From the NCBI GenBank assembly GCA_027717985.1, contig JALLOO010000008.1, forward strand, positions 1 to 33,066: DNA of 33,066 bases. Direction: 5' to 3'. Of the stretch, positions 8,024 to 14,373 are shown in pieces (position 1 is the first letter of the stretch; each line of letters begins with the position of its first letter). Position numbers and translations under genes: made by a program. This stretch comes from Patescibacteria group bacterium AH-259-L05. Lineage in GTDB: Bacteria; Patescibacteriota; Patescibacteriia; UBA2591; UBA6264. The notes under the pieces are model-generated. The model was not told the DNA's origin. It saw nothing but the letters and a program-made list of their open reading frames with translations, and made no database searches.

Positions 8024-8047
8024 CAGTATATTCCTCCATTACTTACG

Positions 8048-8101
8048 TTACATTATGTAAAGAACTTATCTTTATTCTATCAAATAAAACCATTTTGTCA
8101 A
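8048..8101 (-). promoter_or_regulatory. Promoter of the glutamate synthase cluster with a downstream palindrome
   Basis: On the minus strand TTGACA (8096-8101) and TAGAAT (8074-8079) are 16 bp apart. A perfect TTACAT-T-ATGTAA inverted repeat (8048-8060) lies just past the expected transcription start and could be an operator. The nitrogen regulator that might bind is not identified. Confidence 0.7.
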
Positions 8102-8103
8102 TA

Positions 8104-8140
8104 TAAAAAAGATCACACATATGAAGTATGCGATCTTTTT
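8104..8140 (-). terminator. Terminator of the 61-aa membrane protein gene
   Basis: AAAAAGATC and GATCTTTTT arms, with imperfect CATA/TATG pairing inside, form a long hairpin with T-runs on both strands. It separates the small gene at 8160 from the glutamate synthase promoter. Confidence 0.7.
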
Positions 8141-8159
8141 GATGCCGAGCTTCTATCGC

Positions 8160-8345
8160 TTAAAAATTTGGATCAAAATGTGGGATAACATAGACAAGAA
8201 GAACAAGGCCGAATATAAGTACGGCAAAGGTGATAAGAATTCTTCCAAGTAGTCGGGTGAATAATTTTTGTGTATGAAACAATAAAAGTGCTCCAATAGC
8301 TGAAAAAGCTATCCCCAGCAAAACAAGAAGGACAGGAGTAAGCAT
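8160..8345 (-). CDS. Small two-span membrane protein (61 aa)
   Basis: The 61-aa protein has two hydrophobic helices (about residues 3-23 and 35-53) joined by a short basic stretch, HTQKLFTRLLGR. AGGAGG lies just upstream of ATG 8345, and a promoter and a terminator frame the gene, so it is a single-gene transcription unit. The family is not recognised. An ORF in another frame on the same strand was rejected because it lacks these signals. Confidence 0.6.
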   Translation of the reverse strand: MLTPVLLVLLGIAFSAIGALLLFHTQKLFTRLLGRILITFAVLIFGLVLLVYVIPHFDPNF

Positions 8346-8386
8346 AGCAGCCTCCTACTTTTATAGGATTCAAAGAACGCAGTAGT

Positions 8387-8415
8387 ATACTATCAATTCC
8401 TTTAATTTTCGTCAA
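8387..8415 (-). promoter_or_regulatory. Promoter of the 61-aa membrane protein gene
   Basis: TTGACG (8410-8415) and TAGTAT (8387-8392) on the minus strand, 17 bp apart, about 40 nt before the start codon. Confidence 0.6.
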
Positions 8416-8424
8416 TCATTTTTC

Positions 8425-8512
8425 TGTCATTTCCTATTCCTTCTTTGTCGCCCCGCACTTAACTCCTTTTTGTCACCCCGCACTTAACTTTGTTGAGTGC
8501 GGGGTGACAGGG
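8425..8512. repeat. TGTCACCCC palindromic repeat with partial tandem copies
   Basis: A partial unit with GTCGCCCCGCACTTAAC precedes a full hairpin at 8471-8509: 18-nt arms starting TGTCACCCCGCAC, loop TTT, with one wobble. It is almost identical to the hairpin at 20977-21015. Nothing else is seen in the gap up to the holin-like gene at 8631 apart from AT-rich DNA. Confidence 0.8.
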
Positions 8513-8630
8513 GTAAGTTTATCTCGACAAAATTTATATATTTTGTACACTAATATATGGTAATAAACGTTGAGAGTACGGCTCGAAAAAGTAAAAGCAT
8601 GAGGAAAATTAAGAATTAATAATTTAGCGT

Positions 8631-8993
8631 ATGTATTTAATAGCGCGGTTGTTTTTAAATGCTATATTTTTGCTCATAGCAACTTATTTTATGAAAGGTG
8701 TCGAGGTATCTGGATTTTATTCTGCTATTATGACAGCTTTATTTTTGGGTATAGTTAATGCAGTAATCAGACCTATTTTCATTTTTTTGACTTTGCCAAT
8801 AAATATTCTTACCTTAGGATTGTTTACGTTAGTGATAAATGGTTTATTGATTTTATTTGTCGCGAGTTTTGTTAAGGGGTTTGAGGTGAGCAGCTTTTGG
8901 GCAGCGGTTGGTTTATCTATATTTCTGTGGATTGGTTCTTGGTTAACCAATACTTTTATTATTGCTAAAATGTTTAAACAACACGATACATAA
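8631..8993 (+). CDS. Phage holin family IV-like membrane protein (YvlD type)
   Basis: A 120-aa integral membrane protein with four hydrophobic segments. It matches the small 4-TM family often named phage holin superfamily IV (PF04020): it has the GIVNAVIRPIFIFLTLPINILTLGLFTLVINGL pattern (about residues 44-76), with the conserved N, R-P and L-P-x-N positions. In bacteria such proteins are ordinary inner-membrane proteins of unknown function and do not imply a prophage. No clear ribosome site precedes ATG 8631. The glutaredoxin gene follows after 4 nt, so the two are probably one operon. Confidence 0.8.
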   Translation: MYLIARLFLNAIFLLIATYFMKGVEVSGFYSAIMTALFLGIVNAVIRPIFIFLTLPINILTLGLFTLVINGLLILFVASFVKGFEVSSFWAAVGLSIFLWIGSWLTNTFIIAKMFKQHDT

Positions 8994-8997
8994 TTCT

Positions 8998-9240
8998 ATG
9001 CTTACGTTATATATCAAATCAGGATGCCCCTATTGTATTAAAGTGCTTAATTTTACCAAGGAGCACAATATTGATTTGATCGAAAAAGACGCATATGCAG
9101 GTGAGCAAAATATGAAAGAATTACTGGAAAAAGGCGGGAAAAATCAAGCACCATTTTTAGTTGATGACACAAAAGGCGTTTCAATGTACGAATCTGATGA
9201 TATTATAAGCTATTTTAAGAAAAAATATGATAATGTTTAG
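8998..9240 (+). CDS. Glutaredoxin-like protein
   Basis: An 80-aa thioredoxin-fold protein. It starts MLTLYIKSGCPYCIKVL, with the redox pair C10 and C13 in the classic CPYC site, followed by the QAPFLVDD segment carrying the expected cis-proline and a C-terminal helix after SMYESDDII. It should reduce disulfides or mixed disulfides in the cytoplasm. ATG 8998 is preferred to a TTG at 8962, because the family fold begins at MLTLYI and the earlier start would overlap the upstream gene. Confidence 0.88.
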   Translation: MLTLYIKSGCPYCIKVLNFTKEHNIDLIEKDAYAGEQNMKELLEKGGKNQAPFLVDDTKGVSMYESDDIISYFKKKYDNV

Positions 9241-9289
9241 CCCAGTGTGTAGGGACACATTATTTGAGCGTTATCCCCATATGTTTATG

Positions 9290-9317
9290 TTGACAAGTTG
9301 CTTCCATAAATTATAAT
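9290..9317 (+). promoter_or_regulatory. Promoter of the zinc-ribbon gene
   Basis: Consensus TTGACA (9290-9295) and TATAAT (9312-9317) with a 16-bp spacer. A leader of about 45 nt ends in a strong AGGAGG site. Confidence 0.8.
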
Positions 9318-9368
9318 AGAGGTAGTTGTTTTTTTAAAATAGCAAGGACGTCCTCAGGAGGAGATAGA

Positions 9369-9629
9369 ATGAACAAAAAAGATCCTGGTGTCGTAAAACT
9401 AGTTGATACGATTAGAAAAGAGAGTAAGTCGGTGATAAGAAGACTAGGGGCGGTTGGGATGACACAGTCGGCAATTGAAAAATTTTTTGATGGCGAAGAA
9501 GTTAAAGAGTGTGTCCATTGTCATACTCCAAATATGATCGAAGTGCATTATGACAAGGACAACGAGAGGTCAACATATGAATGTTTGAATTGTTCTAAAA
9601 CACACATGAAAGACTGGAAAGAAGATTAA
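9369..9629 (+). CDS. Small zinc-ribbon protein, unrecognised family
   Basis: An 86-aa protein. The first 40 residues look helical and basic (KLVDTIRKESKSVIRRLGAVG). Residues 48-75 carry two CxxC knuckles (C48/C51 in CVHC and C72/C75 in CLNC), 20 residues apart, as in a zinc ribbon. A nucleic-acid or ribosome-binding role is possible but not shown. It has its own consensus promoter, a strong GGAGGAG ribosome site and a terminator. Confidence 0.75.
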   Translation: MNKKDPGVVKLVDTIRKESKSVIRRLGAVGMTQSAIEKFFDGEEVKECVHCHTPNMIEVHYDKDNERSTYECLNCSKTHMKDWKED

Positions 9630-9654
9630 ATCGGTCTCTGAGAGGCCGATTTTT
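9628..9654 (+). terminator. Terminator of the zinc-ribbon gene
   Basis: AAATCGGTCTC and GAGGCCGATTTTT form a hairpin beginning at the stop codon and followed by a T-run. Confidence 0.8.
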
Positions 9655-9670
9655 ACTCCTCCTACTCTAT

Positions 9671-9698
9671 TTGACAAAAGTAGTAGAGATGATATAAT
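9671..9698 (+). promoter_or_regulatory. Promoter of dtd, nearly leaderless
   Basis: TTGACA (9671-9676) and TATAAT (9693-9698), 16-bp spacer. The -10 ends only 10 nt before the ATG, so the mRNA should start within a few bases of the start codon. Confidence 0.8.
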
Positions 9699-9708
9699 TA
9701 AATACAAT

Positions 9709-10143
9709 ATGAAGCTTGTTATCCAACGGGTCGGGGAGGCATCAGTGGAGGTTGAAGAAAAAACCATTGCAAAAATTGGCAATGGTATGCTTGTTTTAGT
9801 TGGCATTTCAAAAGATGATGATGAAGACATTGTTAAAAAATTAGCGCAAAAGGTAATAAAACTAAGAATTTTTCCTGATGATCATCGTGATATTAATCGT
9901 TCAGTTGAAGATGTAGGGGGCGAAATACTCGCTGTGTCTCAGTTCACCTTATTGGCTGATACGTCAGCGGGCAATCGACCAGGGTTTAGCTATGCTGCCG
10001 AACAGAATAAGGCGCAGAAATTATTTAATTTTTTTATAGGTGAACTTAAAACTTCGGGACTGAAGGTTGAAACAGGCGAGTTTGGTGCCTATATGAAGGT
10101 ACATTTAGTCAATAATGGTCCGGTAACTATTATTTATGAGTGA
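9709..10143 (+). CDS. dtd: D-aminoacyl-tRNA deacylase
   Basis: A 144-aa Dtd protein, which hydrolyses D-amino acids (and glycine mischarged on tRNA-Ala) from tRNA. It has the family start MKLVIQRVGEASVEV, the catalytic SQFTLLAD motif (about residues 82-89), the GNRPGFS segment and the Gly-cisPro motif in NNGPVTI near the C-terminus. The length is normal. There is no ribosome site and the promoter sits almost on the start codon, so translation is probably leaderless. The TGA stop appears to come from the right end of the adjacent IS200/IS605-type element: the sequence GTGAACTA at 10140-10147 matches the usual TAGTTCAC end read on the other strand. Confidence 0.93.
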   Translation: MKLVIQRVGEASVEVEEKTIAKIGNGMLVLVGISKDDDEDIVKKLAQKVIKLRIFPDDHRDINRSVEDVGGEILAVSQFTLLADTSAGNRPGFSYAAEQNKAQKLFNFFIGELKTSGLKVETGEFGAYMKVHLVNNGPVTIIYE

Positions 10144-10260
10144 ACTACTCTACGCCTGAAAGTGTAAGAGCTTCCTGCTTCACAGTCGAGGGCAACCCCT
10201 CAACTCCACAGGCGTTACTTCCCGTAGTCCCTACGGTAGTTAAACCTAAGGTAAGAATAT
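10140..10260 (-). ncRNA. Probable omega (reRNA) region of TnpB
   Basis: In this family the guide RNA scaffold is made from the 3' end of tnpB plus the right end. Here the last part of tnpB and the terminal imperfect hairpin (CTCTTACAC against GCGTAGAG) occupy the expected place. The guide would be read from the antisense of the end of dtd. Family knowledge plus position; boundaries are approximate. Confidence 0.35.
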
Positions 10261-11353
10261 TTCTGGCTGCGTTTACATCTCTGTCTATGGTTAAGCCGCA
10301 TTCAGAACATTGGTGGATTCTGATGGCCAAGGATTTAGGAACTGCTTTTCCGCAACCAGAGCACATTTGAGATGTATTCTGGGGATTCACTCCTATAACA
10401 TACACACCAGCTTCTTCCGCTTTGTACGTAAGCATGTGTAGGAATGTACCCCAAGAAACATCAGTAATTGATTTTGCTAAATATTTGTTCCTGATCATAC
10501 CTTTGATGTTTAATTTCTCAAAGGCAATGAATTGAAAGGTATTGACCAGAGATCTGCTTACTTTATGTAAAAAATCTGTTCTTTGATTATATATTCTTTC
10601 ATGTAATTGAGCTACCTTTAATCTTGATTTGTTTCTGTTTTTACTCGTTAGTTTCTTTTTGGAATGTTTTCTTTGAATCTGCACCAATTTTTCTTCTGAT
10701 TCTCTTAAATATCTCGGGTTATCTACTTTGTTTTCTTGAGAAGTGGTTACAAAATTGTTCAAACCTACGTCAATGCCGATCATATGTTCTTGCTTGATAT
10801 TTTCAATCTTTGGTTTATCTGGTAATTCTTGATCAATCTCAACTGAGAAACAAGCATACCATTTATTTGTGTTTGTTCTCCTGATGGTTAAAGTTTTAAT
10901 CGTTCCTTTCATTTCTCGATGAAGTATAATTGTAACAGGGCCAATTTTAGAAAGAGTAAGTTTGTTGCCCTTTACTGCAAATCCTGATTGCGGATACACC
11001 AAACTATCATATCTGTTTTTCCCTTTAAATCGTGGATATCCTGGTTTCTGAGTTTTTCCATTCTTATTTTCTACAACTCTTCTAAAAAAGTTTTGAAACG
11101 CTTTATCTAAACGTCTGGGAACATCTTGTAACACCTGAGAGTATATTTCATGTAATTCTGGCTTTTGGTTTTTAAGCGCTGGTAGTTGTTTTATCTGATC
11201 AAAACAAGAAATCTTTGTTTTATCCTTTTCATACGCATTTCTTCGTTGTGCTAAGCAATGATTGTATAGCCAGAGGCAAGAGGAGAGGATTTTTTCAAAA
11301 GTTTCCTGCTGTGTTTTAGTTGGATAGAGTCTGTATTTATAGGTTCGTTTCAT
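10145..11353 (-). CDS. tnpB: TnpB RNA-guided nuclease
   Basis: A 402-aa TnpB, intact from end to end. It starts MKRTYKYRLYPTKTQQ. The RuvC residues are present: Asp195 in GIDVGLNNF, Glu279 in FEKLNIKGM and the Asp in DRDVNAARN (about 359). A zinc finger, CSGC...CSEC (C331, C334, C349, C352), lies in the last RuvC segment. TnpB cuts DNA guided by an RNA from the element's right end. The start at 11353 is preferred because MKRTYKYRLYP is the family N-terminus; an ATG six codons earlier overlaps the LexA-like gene. It lies 4 nt downstream of that gene, in the same direction. No inactivating change is visible. Confidence 0.92.
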   Translation of the reverse strand: MKRTYKYRLYPTKTQQETFEKILSSCLWLYNHCLAQRRNAYEKDKTKISCFDQIKQLPALKNQKPELHEIYSQVLQDVPRRLDKAFQNFFRRVVENKNGKTQKPGYPRFKGKNRYDSLVYPQSGFAVKGNKLTLSKIGPVTIILHREMKGTIKTLTIRRTNTNKWYACFSVEIDQELPDKPKIENIKQEHMIGIDVGLNNFVTTSQENKVDNPRYLRESEEKLVQIQRKHSKKKLTSKNRNKSRLKVAQLHERIYNQRTDFLHKVSRSLVNTFQFIAFEKLNIKGMIRNKYLAKSITDVSWGTFLHMLTYKAEEAGVYVIGVNPQNTSQMCSGCGKAVPKSLAIRIHQCSECGLTIDRDVNAARNILTLGLTTVGTTGSNACGVEGLPSTVKQEALTLSGVE

Positions 11354-11357
11354 ATAA

Positions 11358-11969
11358 TTAGTTTCCCTCACTCGTAAAGTGAATAATGTTTTTTACTTCT
11401 CCGACAATGTGAAAATTTTCATCTTTCTTTACCACTTCATGAGTATATTTTGGATTTAAAGATTCTAACACAATATGTTTCCCTGCAAATATAATCTTTT
11501 TGATTTTTGCTTCGTGGTTATGAATCACAATACCCAGTTGGCCTGATCTCACCTGTGTTTGTTTGACTGCTAACACCAGATCATTTTCAAATATCCTGGG
11601 CTCCATTGAATCGCCTCGGGCCTTAACTAAAAACACTTGATCTGAAACACCAAACACTTTGGTAGAAAGCGGTATCCGATCAATTACATTTTCTTGTACC
11701 AGTAGTCCGTTTGGCCCGCACTGAGCCATACCATAGAGATTAACATAGGTTAAGTCTTCTACTGGATCTTTAAGAACAGTGTAGTCTTGCGGGTAGGCTG
11801 GATTTCGCCGAAGATATCCTTTTTTCTCAAGCTGATTAATATGGTAGAGAGCGGTATTAGGTGAGTTCACCCCTATTTCTTGAGCTATATCTCTCAGCGT
11901 CATACCCCTAACACCTTTTTTAAGTACATTGAGAATTATTTTTTGTTTAGGGTGAAGTTTTTGAATCAT
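11358..11969 (-). CDS. lexA: LexA-like repressor, S24 family
   Basis: A 203-aa LexA-type protein. Residues 1-66 form the winged helix, with the recognition region EIGVNSPNTALYHINQLEKKGYL. The self-cleavage site is C84-G85 (a Cys-Gly bond as in UmuD, not the Ala-Gly of E. coli LexA). The catalytic pair is Ser121 in GDSMEP and probably Lys157. It should repress DNA-damage genes until RecA-stimulated self-cleavage. Its promoter carries a perfect inverted repeat over the -10, fitting autorepression. tnpB follows after 4 nt, an unusual neighbour that would come under the same control if cotranscribed. No convincing ribosome site precedes ATG 11969. Confidence 0.9.
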   Translation of the reverse strand: MIQKLHPKQKIILNVLKKGVRGMTLRDIAQEIGVNSPNTALYHINQLEKKGYLRRNPAYPQDYTVLKDPVEDLTYVNLYGMAQCGPNGLLVQENVIDRIPLSTKVFGVSDQVFLVKARGDSMEPRIFENDLVLAVKQTQVRSGQLGIVIHNHEAKIKKIIFAGKHIVLESLNPKYTHEVVKKDENFHIVGEVKNIIHFTSEGN

Positions 11970-11997
11970 ACATTTTGTTTTAAAATATATTTATTCC

Positions 11998-12033
11998 ATC
12001 CTATATTTTATAGGATAAAATATATCTTGTCAA
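11998..12033 (-). promoter_or_regulatory. Promoter and probable LexA operator
   Basis: On the minus strand TTGACA (12028-12033) is followed after 17 bp by TAAAAT (12005-12010). The inverted repeat ATCCTATA-TTT-TATAGGAT (11998-12016) covers the -10. This is a good candidate for the SOS box of this organism; the assignment to LexA is inferred from position. Confidence 0.75.
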
Positions 12034-12125
12034 TTAAGTTATCCACAGGCTTGTTTTATAGGGAATTTAATTCAAAAACCATTAAAAATATGTTAGCGTA
12101 TAATAAGAAGATGCGAGTTTTCATC

Positions 12126-12145
12126 CCTGCCTGCCGGCAGGCAGG
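12126..12145. repeat. 20-bp perfect GC-rich palindrome
   Basis: CCTGCCTGCCGGCAGGCAGG, a perfect palindrome and very GC-rich against its AT-rich setting. It lies between the divergent LexA-like gene and the small gene at 12196. It looks like one copy of a dispersed palindromic repeat. Confidence 0.75.
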
Positions 12146-12195
12146 TCATCCTCTGAAGGGGATACGTTTTCTTGCTCGCGTTCTATAAAAAAGGT

Positions 12196-12393
12196 ATGGA
12201 ACAAGAAATTTTAAAAAAAGTTGAAGAGAATGCAAAAAACCTTGAAAAAATTTATGCGTCTGTTGAAAAGACGAGAAAGTATTTTCGTTGGACGCTTATT
12301 ATCACTATAGCCGTTATCGTCTTGCCCTTGATTGCATCGGTCTTTGTCATTCCGTGGTTAATCGGCAACATTACTTCACTGTACGGTTTCTAA
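12196..12393 (+). CDS. Small membrane protein with N-terminal coiled coil (65 aa)
   Basis: The 65-aa protein starts MEQEILKKVEENAKNLEKIYASVEKTRKYF, a charged helix likely to form a short coiled coil, followed by a hydrophobic stretch (about residues 33-57). ATG 12196 follows an AAAAAAGG-type ribosome site; an earlier in-frame start at 12172 is rejected because the helix pattern starts at MEQEIL. The family is not recognised. Confidence 0.6.
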   Translation: MEQEILKKVEENAKNLEKIYASVEKTRKYFRWTLIITIAVIVLPLIASVFVIPWLIGNITSLYGF

Positions 12394-12479
12394 AGTATGA
12401 TGATGTTGGACTTCATCATAAGGTTACAGTTATTACCAGACTCAACCTGATAGTTTATTTTTTTGTCTATGGCAAGAGC

Positions 12480-12508
12480 TTGACATCAGGGGGAAATTTT
12501 GCTAGTAT
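12480..12508 (+). promoter_or_regulatory. Promoter of the DUF3108 gene
   Basis: TTGACA (12480-12485) and TAGTAT (12503-12508), 17-bp spacer, followed by a strong AGAGGAGG ribosome site at 12518-12525. Confidence 0.75.
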
Positions 12509-12532
12509 ATACTAAAAGAGGAGGATAGATCA

Positions 12533-13339
12533 TTGAAAAAAGTAATATGGGGTATATGTTTATGTGTAAGCATAGGAAGTTCCCAGTTTAATCTTGACCG
12601 CTTTGTTGGTGAAGATTTGCACTATGACGTAGTATGGGGAGCTTTGGAAGTTGCAGAAGTTAGTGGCAAGGTTTCGTTTGTAGAAAACGATTCATCAAGA
12701 ATGAGTGTAATGTTTAAGTCAGAAACTGTTGGGTGGGTTAAATTCATCTTTGATGAATTAGATTCAATATATTCTGAATTCACTGCTTCATCGGGTGAGC
12801 TCATCCGTTCGTATCGATTTGCACGCTGGGATCTTTTAGGGTTCGCTCCACGGATAGATGAAATAACTATTACCAAGGATGGCCCGCATATGACGTATAG
12901 TTTTGAGGGCCCTGGAGAAGAGTCATGGCAACGATCAGTCGTAGTAGATAGTAATTTTTCTCCAGTAGTGGATTTAGGAGATATGTTTAGTTCAGGAATG
13001 GTTATGCGTACCTTAGTAAACGACGTAGGTGATTATCATTATTTTAGGATTTTCGGAGCGATAGATAAAAATTTGGTTCCTAAATTATTTCCATTGCTGA
13101 TTGAAGGCGAAGAGAGTATAGAGATTGATGGTGTGAGCTACGAAACGCTCAAATGCCGTTTTGAAATCGTTGATACCAGTGTAGTATTCCGTGATTCAAA
13201 GGTTGTGATTTGGATAACGAATGATTATCGACGTCTACCGGTACAGCTAACCGTGACCGTAACAGTGCCCATTCTTGGCAAGGAAATTGTTACCGTTATA
13301 TTGAATCATGAAAAATCAATATTACCCTCGTATAAATAA
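12533..13339 (+). CDS. DUF3108-like exported protein
   Basis: A 268-aa protein with an N-terminal signal-like segment (KKVIWGICLCVSIGSS). Next comes the DUF3108 opening, GEDLHYDVVWGALEVAEVSG, with regular beta strands to the C-terminus. DUF3108 proteins are exported and thought to be beta-rich; no reaction is known. The start is TTG 12533, placed just after an AGGAGG site; no ATG fits better. A promoter and a terminator frame the gene as its own unit, and tandem copies of repeat A follow the terminator. Confidence 0.7.
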   Translation: MKKVIWGICLCVSIGSSQFNLDRFVGEDLHYDVVWGALEVAEVSGKVSFVENDSSRMSVMFKSETVGWVKFIFDELDSIYSEFTASSGELIRSYRFARWDLLGFAPRIDEITITKDGPHMTYSFEGPGEESWQRSVVVDSNFSPVVDLGDMFSSGMVMRTLVNDVGDYHYFRIFGAIDKNLVPKLFPLLIEGEESIEIDGVSYETLKCRFEIVDTSVVFRDSKVVIWITNDYRRLPVQLTVTVTVPILGKEIVTVILNHEKSILPSYK

Positions 13340-13376
13340 AAAAGCTCTCATCAGCAAATGCGGCGAGAGCTTTTAA
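13338..13376 (+). terminator. Terminator of the DUF3108 gene
   Basis: AAAAAAGCTCTC and GAGAGCTTTT arms form a hairpin directly after the stop codon and flow into repeat A. Confidence 0.75.
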
Positions 13377-13507
13377 AGTTTAGCAATAAGATACTATACT
13401 TTTTAAGGTTCTGCGAGCGCAGCGAGCAGGTTCTTAAAGTTTGGATAAAGATATTATTCCTTTCAGACTTCAAGGTTCTGACGAGCGAAGCGAGGAACGG
13501 TTCTTAT
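13374..13507 (+). repeat. Repeat A, tandem pair (copies 2 and 3)
   Basis: Copy 2 (13374-13436) has the variant left part TTTAGCAATAAGATACTATA. Copy 3 (13434-13507) has the TTTGGATAAAGATATTATTCC type. The two share the bases TTA/TAA at their junction (TTCTTAAAGTTT), which shows the ends of the unit. Confidence 0.85.
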
Positions 13508-13513
13508 TAATAG

Positions 13514-13540
13514 TAAAATCGGAGATCGTGGCTCTGATCT
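13514..13540 (-). terminator. Possible terminator of the redox operon
   Basis: On the minus strand ATCAGAG and CTCCGATTTT can pair across the loop CCACGAT, just after the ccdA stop codon. The stem is imperfect and the T-run short. Confidence 0.35.
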
Positions 13541-13542
13541 AA

Positions 13543-14373
13543 TTAGAGGTAATCTAAAAGCGCTTCGTAGTTAATAAATTTAAAAATTTTAAACCCCCAG
13601 GCAATTAAAAGCGAGAAGTTGTTGGTCAAAAGCAGTATACCAAGGAGAATAAGGAATACACCACCAATGATTGAGACGATATGTAGATATTTGGTTGCAT
13701 GGCGAATATACTGCGATGCTTTTCCAACGCCGGCGGCAATTATAAGAAAGGGGATCGCAAGTCCTAAAGAGAAAATAAATAAAAGAAAACCGCCCTGAAT
13801 AGCCGTAGTAGAGGTTGAGGCAAGGAGAAGAATCGAGGCTAAAATCGGCCCGACACACCCGGTCCATCCAAATGCGAATGAAGCGCCCACAATAAAGGAG
13901 GTAAGCGATTTATTATATTTTGAAGAATCTAAAGTTTGGATAAGGATATTACTCCTTTCAAACTTCAAGGTTCTTCCGAGCGGAGCGAGGAAGGTTCTTA
14001 TTTTTTTAAGCGGCTTAATTTTAGCAAAAAAAGGAAGCTTTATTATCCCCAGTATAGAGAACCCAAAAACAATTACTAAAATACCCGCAATGCGCGTTAA
14101 CCATATGCGATAGGGGACTAATGCTTGTCCAACGAGCCCAGCTGCAATACCAAAGAAAATAAAAATAGCGCTAAATCCTATAACAAAAAATAGGCCATTG
14201 GTAAAAATCTTTTTCTTGGCCTTTTTTGATTTTAAGGGATTTTTTAAGTCATGTATTGAAACACTACTGATAAAGCCAAGGTACGCCGGCACTAAGGGAA
14301 GGGTACACGGTGCAAGAAAGGTTAAGATGCCGGCAATAAATGCGGGGATGATAAGGGGGATGGCTTCATTCAT
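13543..14373 (-). CDS. ccdA: CcdA/DsbD-type thiol-disulfide transporter
   Basis: A 276-aa polytopic membrane protein with six helices that moves reducing equivalents across the membrane. It has the paired family motifs FLAPCTLPLVPAYLGF (C23) and GWTGCVGPIL (C173). The ATG overlaps the stop of the tlpA-like gene by 4 nt, so the thioredoxin is the likely partner. About 24 residues (near 126-149, RTFLAPLGRTLKFERSNILI onward) between helices 3 and 4 are encoded by repeat A, read in frame with no stop, and would extend a soluble loop. This insertion is not part of the family fold. Confidence 0.88.
   Translation of the reverse strand: MNEAIPLIIPAFIAGILTFLAPCTLPLVPAYLGFISSVSIHDLKNPLKSKKAKKKIFTNGLFFVIGFSAIFIFFGIAAGLVGQALVPYRIWLTRIAGILVIVFGFSILGIIKLPFFAKIKPLKKIRTFLAPLGRTLKFERSNILIQTLDSSKYNKSLTSFIVGASFAFGWTGCVGPILASILLLASTSTTAIQGGFLLFIFSLGLAIPFLIIAAGVGKASQYIRHATKYLHIVSIIGGVFLILLGILLLTNNFSLLIAWGFKIFKFINYEALLDYL
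13930..14000 (+). repeat. Repeat A, copy 4, inside ccdA in frame
   Basis: A full-length copy (starts TAAAGTTTGGATAAGG, ends AGGTTCTTA) lies inside the ccdA coding region. Its usual stop-rich frame is avoided. Several bases differ from other copies, including TCCGAGCGGAGCGAGGAA in the central part. Confidence 0.85.

Larger units (their letters stand above)
10140..11357 (-). mobile_element. IS200/IS605-family TnpB-only element, right end clear, left end not found
   Basis: The tnpB gene and a right end resembling the family pattern (AAGCAGGAAGC, imperfect hairpin, TAGTTCAC) are seen, the end falling at 10140. No TnpA transposase is present. On the left side tnpB begins 4 nt after the LexA-like gene, leaving no room for a normal left end. 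The element is therefore either immobile, or its boundary lies beyond the LexA gene. Confidence 0.6.

Noticed and set aside
8173-8415. 80-aa minus-strand ORF overlapping the 61-aa membrane protein gene
   Set aside because: It runs through the promoter and lacks a ribosome site; the 61-aa frame has AGGAGG and a membrane-protein pattern.
8631-8993. Prophage remnant suggested by the holin-like protein
   Set aside because: No lysin, integrase or structural phage gene is near; this 4-TM family is common in ordinary chromosomes.
9369-10143. Alternative genetic code with UGA as an amino acid
   Set aside because: TGA ends dtd, YyaL and the GC-rich gene at normal protein lengths, and no UGA lies inside recognised genes.
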